A DNA stretch of 53,668 nt from assembly GCA_910579265.1 (NCBI GenBank), contig CAJTTE010000018.1, positions 1-53,668 of the forward strand, read 5' to 3'. The notes under the pieces are model-generated. The model ran no database searches. It was given only the letters and a program-made list of their open reading frames with translations, and had not been told where the DNA came from. The translations under genes were made by a program, and so were the position numbers. Each line of letters starts with the position of its first letter. Within the stretch, counting starts at the first letter, position 1. Positions 44,284 to 52,479 of the stretch are shown piece by piece. The DNA is from an uncultured Ruminiclostridium sp. GTDB lineage: Bacteria; Bacillota; Clostridia; Oscillospirales; Ruminococcaceae.

Positions 44284-44912
44284 AAAGGAAATTCTCCTTT
44301 GGGAAATATAATATATAACGTGCCGTTCTCTACCGTAATATTTGACTGGACTCCCGCAAATGAATTACTTACTCCTATAGGAAAATCCGAAGTAACAACG
44401 GCATTATCGAGGGAATATTTCAATCCTGTTTCAGTTACGCCGTATGCGGTCCCGTCAGCGGAAAAAACGGATATGCTTCCCTTGGCGGCAGCTGAAAAGG
44501 TTATTGACGAATTTGTGATTGCGGTTATAATTTCTTTCTCATCATACAGATAACCCCGTTTACCCTTTTTTGACAAAAAAACAAGACATTGCATATTAGC
44601 GATTGTATGATCCGGCCTTCCGCCTGTTCCGAAAAAAATATGAAATTCATCAAAACCTTTTTCTATCCCAAGCTTAATTGCGGCCAGTGTATCCGTATCG
44701 TCTTTTTCTACGGGGAGCTGCACAAAAAGGCAATCATGGGGCGGATTCCCCGCAGAATCCCAGTCGCCCACCGCCATATCCGGTTTTATTCCCGCTTCCA
44801 TACAACGGATATACCCCCCGTCGGCGGCTATGACCAGATCGTCTTCACCGGTCTCTATCCCGTGATAAAGGCTGCCGCATCGGCTGGCTCCGATTATAAA
44901 GCACTTTTTCAT
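44280..44912 (-). CDS. thiN: Thiamine pyrophosphokinase
   Basis: The 210-residue enzyme transfers pyrophosphate from ATP to thiamine, making thiamine diphosphate. Typical segments are LVIAADGGYIRCMEAGIKPDMAVGDWDSAG, PVEKDDTDTLAAIKLGIEKG, GTGGRPDHTIANMQCL and the C-terminal SLDNAVVTSDFPIGVSNSF. These are the conserved ADGG, GDFDS-like, KDxTD and GRxDH groups, with GDWDS in place of GDFDS. Length is normal. In many Firmicutes thiN follows rsgA and rpe; here it sits between two HAD phosphatase genes. I see no TPP riboswitch upstream of the operon. Confidence 0.93.
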   Translation of the reverse strand: MKKCFIIGASRCGSLYHGIETGEDDLVIAADGGYIRCMEAGIKPDMAVGDWDSAGNPPHDCLFVQLPVEKDDTDTLAAIKLGIEKGFDEFHIFFGTGGRPDHTIANMQCLVFLSKKGKRGYLYDEKEIITAITNSSITFSAAAKGSISVFSADGTAYGVTETGLKYSLDNAVVTSDFPIGVSNSFAGVQSNITVENGTLYIIFPKGEFPL

Positions 44913-44927
44913 TAAATATCCTTTTTT

Positions 44928-45596
44928 TCAACCAGAAGCCTGATCGATCTCATTGATTATTCTTACCGCATCCGTTAAATCCTCGGCGATATAATCCGCA
45001 TTATGGAGCTGAAACTCTTCAAAGCTTCCGTAACCGCTGAGCACCGATATGGTCCTGATACCGTTGGCGCGTGCGCCTTCTATATCATAAAATCTGTCCC
45101 CTATAAGCACGGCTTCGCTTTTATCGGAGACTGATAAATTTTTCAGCACATAATCTACCACATCTTCCTTTTTGTTTCTTCCGGTATGGCTGATATCCGC
45201 TCCTCCGATAAAATCAAAATATTGCTTAATACATAAATATTCCAATATGGATTCTGCAAATATTTCGGGCTTCGAGGTCGCAACTGCCAGAATTTTTCCT
45301 TCCGACTTCAGTTTTTTCAGAAGCTTATCCACATCATTAAAAAGCGTGCATTCTTTCCAGCCCTTAATTTTATATCTTTCACGGTATTTTTTTACCGCAA
45401 GCTCCGCAGTATTATCGTCAAATCCGAAATAGTCTTTAAACTGTTCAAACAAAGGAGGACCTATAAAACATTTCAGCTCGCTGATATCATCTATTTTCAC
45501 ACTAAGGCTGTCTAAAGCGTAAATAATACATTTGCTTATTCCTTCAAAAGGATCGGTAAGAGTGCCGTCCAAATCAAACAATATGTATCTGAACAA
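44928..45596 (-). CDS. HAD-IA phosphatase, phosphoglycolate phosphatase-like
   Basis: The 222-residue protein has motif I LFDLDGTLTDPFEG (Asp8), the helical cap, a VATSKPEIFAE motif II, the motif III lysine region (KKEDVVDYVL) and motif IV IGDRFYDIEGARANG. The DGTLTDP...EGI start is common in Gph/PGPase-like HADs of Clostridia. Substrate is unknown. It starts 2 bp after the stop of the upstream membrane-protein gene and ends 15 bp before thiN, so all four genes are one transcription unit. Confidence 0.85.
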   Translation of the reverse strand: MFRYILFDLDGTLTDPFEGISKCIIYALDSLSVKIDDISELKCFIGPPLFEQFKDYFGFDDNTAELAVKKYRERYKIKGWKECTLFNDVDKLLKKLKSEGKILAVATSKPEIFAESILEYLCIKQYFDFIGGADISHTGRNKKEDVVDYVLKNLSVSDKSEAVLIGDRFYDIEGARANGIRTISVLSGYGSFEEFQLHNADYIAEDLTDAVRIINEIDQASG

Positions 45597-45598
45597 GT

Positions 45599-46102
45599 TT
45601 ATTTTTTCCTTCCTTTTTTCTTCTGTTCTTTATTATTGTCCGTATATTGTTCGCCGCCCAGAACGGAGGGAGCAGCCTCATACTTTTTATTGTTTACTGC
45701 GGAAAGCCTTTCCGTGATTTTTTTGTAATTTGCCATAACGGTTATTGCCAATGTTATCAAAGTTATAAAGATAACCGGCATATAAAGCTGAGCGGGATTC
45801 TGCGCTTCAATTTCTTTGTATATATTCTGAAAAACTCCGTAAATAAAAATCGATACTATAAGTCCTGCGCCATGAAAACAAAGCGCCGTCTTGTAATGCT
45901 TCAGCATTACGACTATTGTCCCGATCAGGTAGCATACAATTGAATTTAAAAGCCATATTTTAAGAATATAGTGCTGGGCTATTTCATCGGCGACTATTCC
46001 TCCGTACATAAGCGACAGCGGCGTTAATATACCGAAAATTACTCCCCATATCGCGGTAAGTATTATTTCAAAAGCCTTTAAAATATTTATAGCTATTTTC
46101 AT
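45599..46102 (-). CDS. Four-helix membrane protein of unknown function
   Basis: The 167-residue protein has about four membrane segments (near residues 7-30, 43-62, 70-90 and 108-126). A hydrophilic, strongly basic C-terminal tail of about 40 residues follows (NNKEQKKKGRKK). I do not recognise the family. The frame is open to 46201, but I take the ATG at 46102 because AGAGGAAAAGG precedes it and the upstream residues are an implausible Arg/Lys stretch. It is first in the operon with two HAD phosphatases and thiN; a transport role for thiamine is possible but not shown. It is divergent from spoIVB; the 333-bp gap (46103-46435) contains a GGGCAGC/GCTGCCC hairpin near 46350 and no gene. Confidence 0.6.
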   Translation of the reverse strand: MKIAINILKAFEIILTAIWGVIFGILTPLSLMYGGIVADEIAQHYILKIWLLNSIVCYLIGTIVVMLKHYKTALCFHGAGLIVSIFIYGVFQNIYKEIEAQNPAQLYMPVIFITLITLAITVMANYKKITERLSAVNNKKYEAAPSVLGGEQYTDNNKEQKKKGRKK

Positions 46103-46435
46103 TTTTTTCCTTTTCCTCTTTCTGTATGCGATTGATGAAAATTTTTTCTGACAGGGTGTTTTTCCCCTTTTTTCATATTCCGCTGGTACATATGATAACA
46201 TAATTTTGAATAAAAGGCAATAACAAAAAATAAAAACTTCCTATTATATTGGCGGCAGGTTTTGCAGATATTAATGTTGCTGACAGCCACACTGCTGCTC
46301 ATTTTGAAAACCTATGAGCGGCAGTTGAAATTTTTATTACAAAAAAGCATATAAGGGCAGCCGCACCGCTGCCCGGAAAATAAAGAAAATAAAGAAAATA
46401 AAAATCATATATTTTACAGGAAGGAAAAGGTTTAA

Positions 46436-47671
46436 ATGAAAAAAATTGTATTTGGCATTTATATTTCATTGGTTTCTTTTTCAATAGTATTATTCCTTCA
46501 AATATTGTTCTATTGCACGGTACTTCCTGACAATTTCTTCCGTGAAAATGATAAAAGGGAAGATTTTCAGGTCAAAGCATATCCGTCAGTATCCGTAACG
46601 ACACAAAAAAACGGCGCCGCGCCGGCATCTAATTTAAAAAACAATAATAGTAAAATGACATTAATGCTTTATGGGATTTTCCCCATAAAAGATGTTACGG
46701 TGAATCAAACCGAAACGCCGCTTTTGATACCCTCCGGCGAGCCGTTCGGATTGAAAATGCTTACGGAAGGAGTAATGGTCACAAACTTCGGAAGCGTTGA
46801 AGGAAAAATGGGACAAAGCTCTCCCGCTAAGGAAGGAGGAGTTATGACGGGAGATGTAATTATTTCCGCCAATGGCATAAAAATAAACTCCGGTACGGGT
46901 CTTTCCGATGCGGTTCAGCTTAATGAAAATGAAACTCATCTAACATTAATACGTGACGGAGAAAAGCTTGAATTGACATTGACACCTGAGAAATCAAAGG
47001 TTGATGGATTATATAAGCTCGGCATATGGACAAGAGACAGCTGTGCGGGCATAGGCACGCTGACCTATTATGACAGTCGGAATTGCTCATACGGAGGATT
47101 GGGACATTCGGTATGTGATACCGATACGGGGGAGATACTCCCGCTATCTTACGGCGAAACTGTTCCTGTTTCGATCAATAGTGTGGTAAAGGGCGTAAAC
47201 GGTTTTCCCGGAGAACTATGCGGCAGCTTTATGTCTTCCTCCTCATCAGGAAGCATTCTGCTTAATACTGATTGCGGCGTATTCGGAATCTCCGGCAATA
47301 AACCTGAGGGACGATCTGTTCCCATGGCATTTAAGCAGGAGATAGAGATCGGAGAAGCTGTGATATATACCACGATTGACGGTATGACACCCAAGGGATA
47401 TGAGATAATAATTGAAAAAGTAAACTATAATAGTGATTCGGCAGTCAAAAATATGGTAATACGGATCACGGATAAGGAGCTGCTTTCCAAAACAGGCGGC
47501 ATCGTTCAGGGGATGAGCGGAAGCCCTATTATACAAAACGGTAAGATAGTAGGAGCTGTGACTCATGTATTTGTCAATGATGTTTCACGAGGATATGCGA
47601 TATTTGCAGAAAATATGTATGAGGTTTCCTCCACATTAAGTCCTGAGCAGACGCAACAAAATGCTGCATAA
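46436..47671 (+). CDS. spoIVB: SpoIVB serine peptidase (S55), sporulation signal
   Basis: The 411-residue protein has an N-terminal membrane anchor (residues 5-27), a PDZ domain (about 110-185: SPAKEGGVMTGDVIISANG) and an S55 peptidase domain. The catalytic set is visible: His224 in GLGHS, Asp346 in RITDKEL and Ser in QGMSGSPI (361/363). The C-terminal VGAVTHVFVNDVSRGYAIF is diagnostic. In B. subtilis SpoIVB is secreted from the forespore and triggers pro-sigma-K processing through SpoIVFA. Its position directly before spo0A is the conserved Firmicutes order. The upstream partner recN is absent from this window. GGAAGG precedes the ATG; the gap before it holds several short AAATAAAG repeats. 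Confidence 0.93.
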   Translation: MKKIVFGIYISLVSFSIVLFLQILFYCTVLPDNFFRENDKREDFQVKAYPSVSVTTQKNGAAPASNLKNNNSKMTLMLYGIFPIKDVTVNQTETPLLIPSGEPFGLKMLTEGVMVTNFGSVEGKMGQSSPAKEGGVMTGDVIISANGIKINSGTGLSDAVQLNENETHLTLIRDGEKLELTLTPEKSKVDGLYKLGIWTRDSCAGIGTLTYYDSRNCSYGGLGHSVCDTDTGEILPLSYGETVPVSINSVVKGVNGFPGELCGSFMSSSSSGSILLNTDCGVFGISGNKPEGRSVPMAFKQEIEIGEAVIYTTIDGMTPKGYEIIIEKVNYNSDSAVKNMVIRITDKELLSKTGGIVQGMSGSPIIQNGKIVGAVTHVFVNDVSRGYAIFAENMYEVSSTLSPEQTQQNAA

Positions 47672-47692
47672 AACGCGGTTATAATGACATTA

Positions 47693-47733
47693 TTCGACAC
47701 AGTAACAGGAATCCGCCCCTTTATTCTGAATAT
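47693..47733 (+). promoter_or_regulatory. Candidate sigma-H promoter and 0A box before spo0A
   Basis: TTCGACA (47693-47699) is the exact complement of the 0A box TGTCGAA. Just after it, ACAGGAATC (47705-47713), an 11-bp spacer and TCTGAATAT (47725-47733) fit a sigma-H promoter with two mismatches. The B. subtilis spo0A Ps promoter has the same parts. Confidence 0.5.
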
Positions 47734-47773
47734 GCAACAATTTTTATACTCAATGTATTTTAAAAAATATCGG

Positions 47774-47813
47774 AAAAACCGCCTTTATATCCGTTGTAAA
47801 TGCGGTTTTTTTG
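47774..47813 (+). terminator. Terminator or attenuator between spoIVB and spo0A
   Basis: AAAAACCGC pairs with GCGGTTTTT, extended by TTTA/TAAA, and a seven-T run follows. It lies downstream of the candidate sigma-H promoter, so it would also affect that transcript. Confidence 0.7.
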
Positions 47814-47852
47814 TAATTTACCAAAAAAATCCTGACTTTTTGCAAAAACATC

Positions 47853-47881
47853 TTGCTTTTATTGAAAAATAGTGCTATTAT
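47853..47881 (+). promoter_or_regulatory. Sigma-A promoter of spo0A
   Basis: TTGCTT, 17-bp spacer, TATTAT, located after the terminator and 122 bp before the spo0A ATG. It resembles the vegetative Pv promoter arrangement of B. subtilis. Confidence 0.55.
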
Positions 47882-48002
47882 TTTAAAGGCGCAGATACTC
47901 AAAAATAAAAATATTTGAGGGATAAAATCTTTTTGCTCGCAAAATGTTATATCGGCGGATTTGTATATCATCCCTTAAACTGGAAAGGATCGGTTTTTAA
48001 AA

Positions 48003-48803
48003 ATGGAAAGTTCAAAAATTCTTATTGGTAATGATATTCCCGAACAGGGTGTATCATGGGCTAATGCTCTTAAATCGGCAGGAGCATTTGCAGTAACCAG
48101 AAAAGCAAACGGGATGACGCTTTTACAGTACATAAAAGAATACTCTATGCCCGATATTATTATTGCCGAAGCACATATGGCGGGTTTAGACGCTTTGGGA
48201 CTGATAAAAGAAATTAAAAAATTCAGTGAGCTCCCGATATTCATTGTAACCGCAGATCAGGATATTCCTTCGCTTAAAACAGAGCTTATGTATGCGGGGG
48301 CGAGAGCTTTTCTCGTTAAACCGATTGATTCTGCCGCGTTAATGAAAACAATTTCCGAGGTAAGCAGATATGACCGTCAGATCAGTCTGGACTACGATCA
48401 GACATTAAGCGAGTCATCCGAGCAGCAGGACTTGGAATGCATCGTGACCGATATAATCCACCAGATAGGCATTCCTGCTCATATAAAAGGCTATCATTTC
48501 CTGCGATGCGCCATAATGCTTAGCGTAGAAAACAGCGAAATGATAAACTCTATTACAAAACTTTTATATCCTACCGTAGCGGCAAAATTTAAAACCACAT
48601 CTTCAAGAGTGGAAAGAGCTATAAGACATGCAATAGAATTGGCATGGGACAGAGGCGACGTTGACGTGCTGAATTCATATTTCGGATACACTATAAGGAG
48701 TTCTAAAGGAAAACCGACGAATTCGGAATTTATAGCGCTTATTTCGGACAAGCTCAGGCTTCAGCTTAAAACCTCAAGTCTTACATCCGTCCGTCGTTTA
48801 TGA
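48003..48803 (+). CDS. spo0A: Spo0A sporulation regulator with altered receiver domain
   Basis: The 266-residue protein has an N-terminal receiver-like domain (1-115) and the Spo0A DNA-binding domain (about 140-262). The latter is highly conserved: IIHQIGIPAHIKGYHFLR, LLYPTVAAKF, SSRVERAIRHAIELAWDRG and KPTNSEFIALISDKLRL. The receiver has lost key residues: position 56, the phosphorylated Asp of B. subtilis Spo0A, is Glu (codon GAA at 48168), and the acidic pair reads Asn10-Asp11. The Thr in IVTADQD and the Lys in VKPID are kept. Spo0A normally switches on sporulation when phosphorylated; this form may be active without phosphate or controlled differently. It lies downstream of spoIVB in conserved order. 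Confidence 0.93.
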   Translation: MESSKILIGNDIPEQGVSWANALKSAGAFAVTRKANGMTLLQYIKEYSMPDIIIAEAHMAGLDALGLIKEIKKFSELPIFIVTADQDIPSLKTELMYAGARAFLVKPIDSAALMKTISEVSRYDRQISLDYDQTLSESSEQQDLECIVTDIIHQIGIPAHIKGYHFLRCAIMLSVENSEMINSITKLLYPTVAAKFKTTSSRVERAIRHAIELAWDRGDVDVLNSYFGYTIRSSKGKPTNSEFIALISDKLRLQLKTSSLTSVRRL

Positions 48804-48966
48804 TCAAAAGCTTTTTGGAATATGATCGGTCTGGTTTTTCCGTCTTGTACAAAGAACTTTAAATAAAAATTTAATCAACCGTTCTTTTAAATGCAAAAGC
48901 TGCGCACAATAACGATAATTTATAAAACGAGTCTATGAAAAAGCTTCCGGTATCAACAAAAGACTA

Positions 48967-49150
48967 TGTGCTATCTGAATAACCGCTAATTGCAAGATTT
49001 CTACCGGCTGCGGATCCACGTCAAAGAAGGCCGATAGCTATCCAAAAAAGGATAATCTTGAAATACCCCCGTATTTTTCCTCTTTTTGCTTGAAATCTCC
49101 GCGCATTAACGTAATTGTACAATTTGCTTTGTTTTCGGATGCGCCCTAAT
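48967..49150 (-). repeat. R1 inverted-repeat element, copy J
   Basis: Left end GTGCTATCTGAATAACC, right end GCTTTGTTTTCGGATGCGCCC then TAA, 184 bp, internal TATCCAAAAAAGGATAA hairpin. It fills much of the gap between spo0A and the DUF1540 gene. Confidence 0.78.
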
Positions 49151-49249
49151 GTAAAAAATTACAACAAAGGTGCATACATAGTTTTTCGTCTTTGGCAAAA
49201 AATAATTTTGACGGGATACCGTCTATCTTTGCTAAAGGAGAATATCATT

Positions 49250-49429
49250 ATGGGAACAGAATTTGCAAACAAGTCTATCGAATGTACAATAAACAATTGC
49301 AAGCATCACTGCTGCTGTGATAATTACTGCAGTCTTGAAAAAATTAAGGTAGGAACTCACGAAAATGATCCTACCGTTATTCCCTGCACCGACTGCCAGT
49401 CTTTTGAGCTTAAAAAGGGCTGCTGCTGA
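49250..49429 (+). CDS. DUF1540 small cysteine-rich protein
   Basis: The 59-residue protein has the DUF1540 pattern: IECTINNCKHHCCCDNYC, then EKIKVG and CTDCQSFELKKGCC. The spaced cysteines (11 in all) suggest metal binding. The family is common in spore-forming Clostridia and has no established function that I know. AAAGGAG lies 9 nt before the ATG at 49250; longer upstream frames run through the R1 element and are rejected. A terminator follows. Confidence 0.85.
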   Translation: MGTEFANKSIECTINNCKHHCCCDNYCSLEKIKVGTHENDPTVIPCTDCQSFELKKGCC

Positions 49430-49444
49430 GTTGATATCGTTAAA

Positions 49445-49475
49445 AGAGCTGTCGCATTTGCGGCAGCTCTTATCT
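49445..49475 (+). terminator. Terminator of the DUF1540 gene
   Basis: A 9-bp stem (AGAGCTGTC with GGCAGCTCT) followed by a short T-rich stretch, 16 bp after the stop. The rest of the gap to tRNA-Gln (49476-49859) shows nothing recognisable. Confidence 0.7.
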
Positions 49476-49859
49476 GTATAAAATTTTTTTATAAATCCTT
49501 CAGAAAAATAAATGGTGTTTCAGGGCTTGTGATAAAGCTTAAATATATAATATTTATCATCAGCAATACTGTTTTCCGGTAGCTGCAACAAAAACTGATA
49601 TATTACGGCGGTATATCAAAAAAGGCATAGCTGTGCTGTAACGGAGGCAAGTATTATTTTTTAAATACGGCCAATGTAAGAACGTAAAACTGATAAAACA
49701 TTTTATAACACCGCCTTTCCTGTAATAACATATGAGAATTGTTAAGACAGATAAGCATAAATACAATTTCAGCTTATAGTAAATTGCGCTTCAAGACCTG
49801 ATATAATTTTAAATCATCACGATCCTTCGGAAAAGATGTAAAAATTTTAAAAAAAGGTA

Positions 49860-49888
49860 TTGACAATGAATATAAAATGTGGTAGAAT
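49860..49888 (+). promoter_or_regulatory. Sigma-A promoter of tRNA-Gln
   Basis: TTGACA, 17-bp spacer, TAGAAT, ending 17 bp before the mature tRNA 5' end. Confidence 0.85.
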
Positions 49889-49905
49889 AATAACGCTGTA
49901 AATAT

Positions 49906-49981
49906 TGGGGCGTCGCCAAGTGGTAAGGCAGTGGACTCTGACTCCACCATTTCGAGGGTTCAAATCCTTCCGCCCCAACCA
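49906..49981 (+). tRNA. tRNA-Gln (anticodon CTG)
   Basis: 76 nt with encoded CCA. Acceptor TGGGGCG pairs with CGCCCCA; anticodon stem GTGGA/TCCAC encloses CTCTGAC with anticodon CTG; T-arm GAGGG-TTCAAAT-CCTTC. Confidence 0.95.
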
Positions 49982-50195
49982 CATCTTTTTGAAAACCGTC
50001 CCCGGCAAAGCCGGGGACGGTTTTTGCAAAAGGAAAACGGCTTCGTCGGTCGCACTTTCGGCTCTCTTCTTGACTTCTTTTCGTCCCGATTTTTCTTGAA
50101 TTTCCATAGGCGAAATTAATTTTCACTTCGCAAAAACCGAAAAATACGGGAGTTCATTACAAAACAATACAGTCGTTTTTAACGGTCAAAATGAA
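49982..50195 (+). repeat. tRNA 3' cassette, copy 2, with terminator
   Basis: Terminator stem AAAACCGTCCCCGG (49992-50024) right after tRNA-Gln, then the GCAAAAGGAAAACGGCTTC block, TTTTCGTCCCGATTTTTC and an ACAAAACAATACAG-type end. It matches the cassette after tRNA-Thr. Confidence 0.85.
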
Positions 50196-50221
50196 AAATC
50201 TTTTTTATAGTAAATACACAT

Positions 50222-50445
50222 ATCTTTTAAAAAACCGTCCTCGGCAAATCCGGGGACGGTTTTCGCAAAAGGAAAACGGCTTCGTCGGTCGCACTTTCAG
50301 CTCTCTTCTTGACTCCTTTTCGTCCCGATTTTTCTTGAATTTCCATAGGGAAAATTAATTTTCGCTTCGCAAAAACCGAAAAATACAGATGTGCGCTACA
50401 AAACGATGCATTCATTTCTTACGGCCTGAAAGAAAAATATTTTTA
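50222..50445 (+). repeat. tRNA 3' cassette, copy 3 without a tRNA
   Basis: A near-identical copy of the preceding cassette at a 239-bp offset, again with the terminator stem (50231-50264) but with no tRNA before it. It probably arose by tandem duplication of a tRNA-plus-cassette unit followed by tRNA loss, or by duplication of the cassette alone. Confidence 0.85.
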
Positions 50446-50527
50446 TAATAAATAAACATATCTTTTGGATAACCGCAATCTTTCCACATTTCAGGATGGC
50501 AGTACAACCGCCTGTAATAACGCCACG

Positions 50528-51010
50528 TTACTTATAATCGGCAGCAGCCCGCAATTCCTTCTCTAAAAACTGCTTTATATACGGGTTGTTTTCCTCACTT
50601 AATGTAGGTTGAAACGCCGCATAACGGCATTTCTGATACTGCTCGCCATCCAGCACAAAGGTATATCCCATTACGCATTTCGGGTTACAGTCATCGGGAT
50701 TGATAAGCCGTTTGCAGACGGACGCTTTCCTGATTTCCTTTTTTACTTTTTCGGGCAGTGTGTCGAGAAAGCTTTGATACTCCCCTATATGTTCGGGATA
50801 AATTCTAAGCTTCATCCCCGTTTTACGGGATACGAATGTTGCCAAAGTCCTTTTTTCGCCGTTTAACACATAGGACACAACATAGCCGCTCTTTTGCAGT
50901 TTTATGTTGCATTTACAGTTGTTCCCTGTCAGATACTCGTTGATTTGATTTACAAAGCTGCGGAAATTCTCATCAACCGTATCCAAAAACAAATTAAATT
51001 TCTCGTCCAT
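50528..51010 (-). CDS. Conserved hypothetical protein with C-terminal cysteine motif
   Basis: The 160-residue soluble protein contains SYVLNGEKRTLATFVSRKTGMKLRI-type strands and a cysteine-rich segment CKRLINPDDCNPKC followed by GYTF and YQKCRY. I recall similar stand-alone proteins in Clostridia but know no function. The cysteine pattern could bind metal. The ATG at 51010 has GGAGG 6 nt upstream; earlier in-frame codons lie inside the AraC gene. It starts 11 bp after the stop of the upstream AraC gene, so the two are co-transcribed. Confidence 0.75.
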   Translation of the reverse strand: MDEKFNLFLDTVDENFRSFVNQINEYLTGNNCKCNIKLQKSGYVVSYVLNGEKRTLATFVSRKTGMKLRIYPEHIGEYQSFLDTLPEKVKKEIRKASVCKRLINPDDCNPKCVMGYTFVLDGEQYQKCRYAAFQPTLSEENNPYIKQFLEKELRAAADYK

Positions 51011-51021
51011 AAATCCCTCCG

Positions 51022-51873
51022 TTATCCGTTTTTCTTTACTACGGGTATCCATACCTCATATTGTGCATTCTGTGGATCCGGATTTAAGTAAACCTCAATA
51101 TCGGGGGCATTGGCATATTCATATCCGGAGGTAGGAAGCCACTCTGTTATAATACGCTGCTCCAACTCCTGTATTGATTGGTTTGTACCCGTTCCGGAAA
51201 AAATTGCCCAAGTAGACGCAGGCACGGTATATTCTTCAAACTCTGCGCTTGTTTTTGTACTGGAAACGGCAATAAAATATTTCCACTGTTCTTTATCATT
51301 GCAGGCGCTAACGCCTAAAAGCCCCATTGGCGTCGTATCCATCATTCCCGCCAATTTCTGTATGGTTCCATTTACAGATGCCTCCTGCCACATCTTCGGA
51401 ACAATAATAAAATTATTTTCAATTTCCTTATCGAGCGGTGCCGATACGCCTATGATACGGAATTCTTCTTTTGTCTCGATTCTATAATTCATTTCTGTCG
51501 CTCCTTTTACAGCAATTTTAAAAACAATGGGAGAAAAAGATTTCACGGATACGCCTTCTTCTTTTACGGATGACGGGGCTATGCCGTGAAAAGACTGAAA
51601 CGCCCTGTTGAATGCTGTAGGAGAACTGTAGCCGTATTTCTCTGCAATATCAATAATACGTTCACCTCCGCCCTGTAAATCTACCGCCGCTAAAGACATT
51701 TTTCTTCTTCGTATATACTCCGCCAGAGTGACGCCAGCCATATAAGTAAACATCCTCTGATAGTGATAGGCGGAGCAGCAGGCGATCCGCCCAAGCTGTT
51801 CATAGTCGATTTCGTCTGTCAAATGTTCTTCAATGTAATTCATGCTTTGGTTTAATCTGTGGACCCATTCCAT
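51022..51873 (-). CDS. AraC-family regulator with GyrI-like effector domain
   Basis: The 283-residue protein begins with the double AraC HTH (about residues 1-105: YEQLGRIACCSAYHYQRMFTYMAGVTLAEYIRRRKMSLAA, then AEKYGYSSPTAFNRAFQSFHGIAPS). A C-terminal GyrI/BmrR-like ligand domain follows (about 125-283), with YRIETKEEFRIIGVSAPL and AIFSGTG...EWLPTSGYEYANAPDIEVY. This Rob/SoxS-plus-GyrI arrangement senses hydrophobic drugs in related proteins. An AAGGAGG site lies 7 nt before the ATG. A small cysteine-containing protein follows in the operon. The region 51874-52479 upstream is AT-rich, contains two TTGACAGA copies (52247 and 52272) and no gene. Confidence 0.88.
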   Translation of the reverse strand: MEWVHRLNQSMNYIEEHLTDEIDYEQLGRIACCSAYHYQRMFTYMAGVTLAEYIRRRKMSLAAVDLQGGGERIIDIAEKYGYSSPTAFNRAFQSFHGIAPSSVKEEGVSVKSFSPIVFKIAVKGATEMNYRIETKEEFRIIGVSAPLDKEIENNFIIVPKMWQEASVNGTIQKLAGMMDTTPMGLLGVSACNDKEQWKYFIAVSSTKTSAEFEEYTVPASTWAIFSGTGTNQSIQELEQRIITEWLPTSGYEYANAPDIEVYLNPDPQNAQYEVWIPVVKKNG

Positions 51874-52479
51874 GAGATTCCTCCTTATTCGCGCATACTG
51901 TGCTTTATGGACATAATTTTTTCTTTTTTATTATAAGGCTTATTCTAATTTTTTTCCTCTCTATCCTTGCACAAAAAAGAGAGGCGGTTATTCAATAATT
52001 GATATTTTATTTTTTGGAACGGCTGCATACGTCACAAATAGCCGAAGTATAGTTTTTCCCGTTCCTGATAGATTATATCCCATATTACCTAAACGCAAAA
52101 TGTACTTTTCTATCTATATATTGTTTACGTATTAAAAGTACCCGCCATGATCAAACGCTCCGGCTTTCTGTCTGATCCGCTCCGACGGCGACTCATTTAA
52201 CACTGTCAAAATATAGAGCAAGACTTATTTCCATAATCAACGGTTGACAGATAATTTTTTTATGTTTGACAGACAGTTTATCAAAAAAATCCTGTAATTA
52301 TCTCCGTCATTATTTTCTGCCGTACAGCCAGCTATCCACCTTAAACTTTCTTGCTATCATATTCCAACTATATCTTGCCACAAATATTATGTCATACTAA
52401 TATCCATATGTTGAATGTAACAATGCCTTTATTTCATTTTTCTTCCAATGACCCTTAATATATCTGTTAATCTTTACAA

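Noticed and set aside
46103..46435. TPP riboswitch upstream of the thiN operon
   Set aside because: No CTGAGA-type thi-box segments are visible in the leader.
49809..50126. Overlapping minus-strand frames over tRNA-Gln and the cassette
   Set aside because: Antisense to the tRNA and terminator; no ribosome site; same false-annotation pattern.
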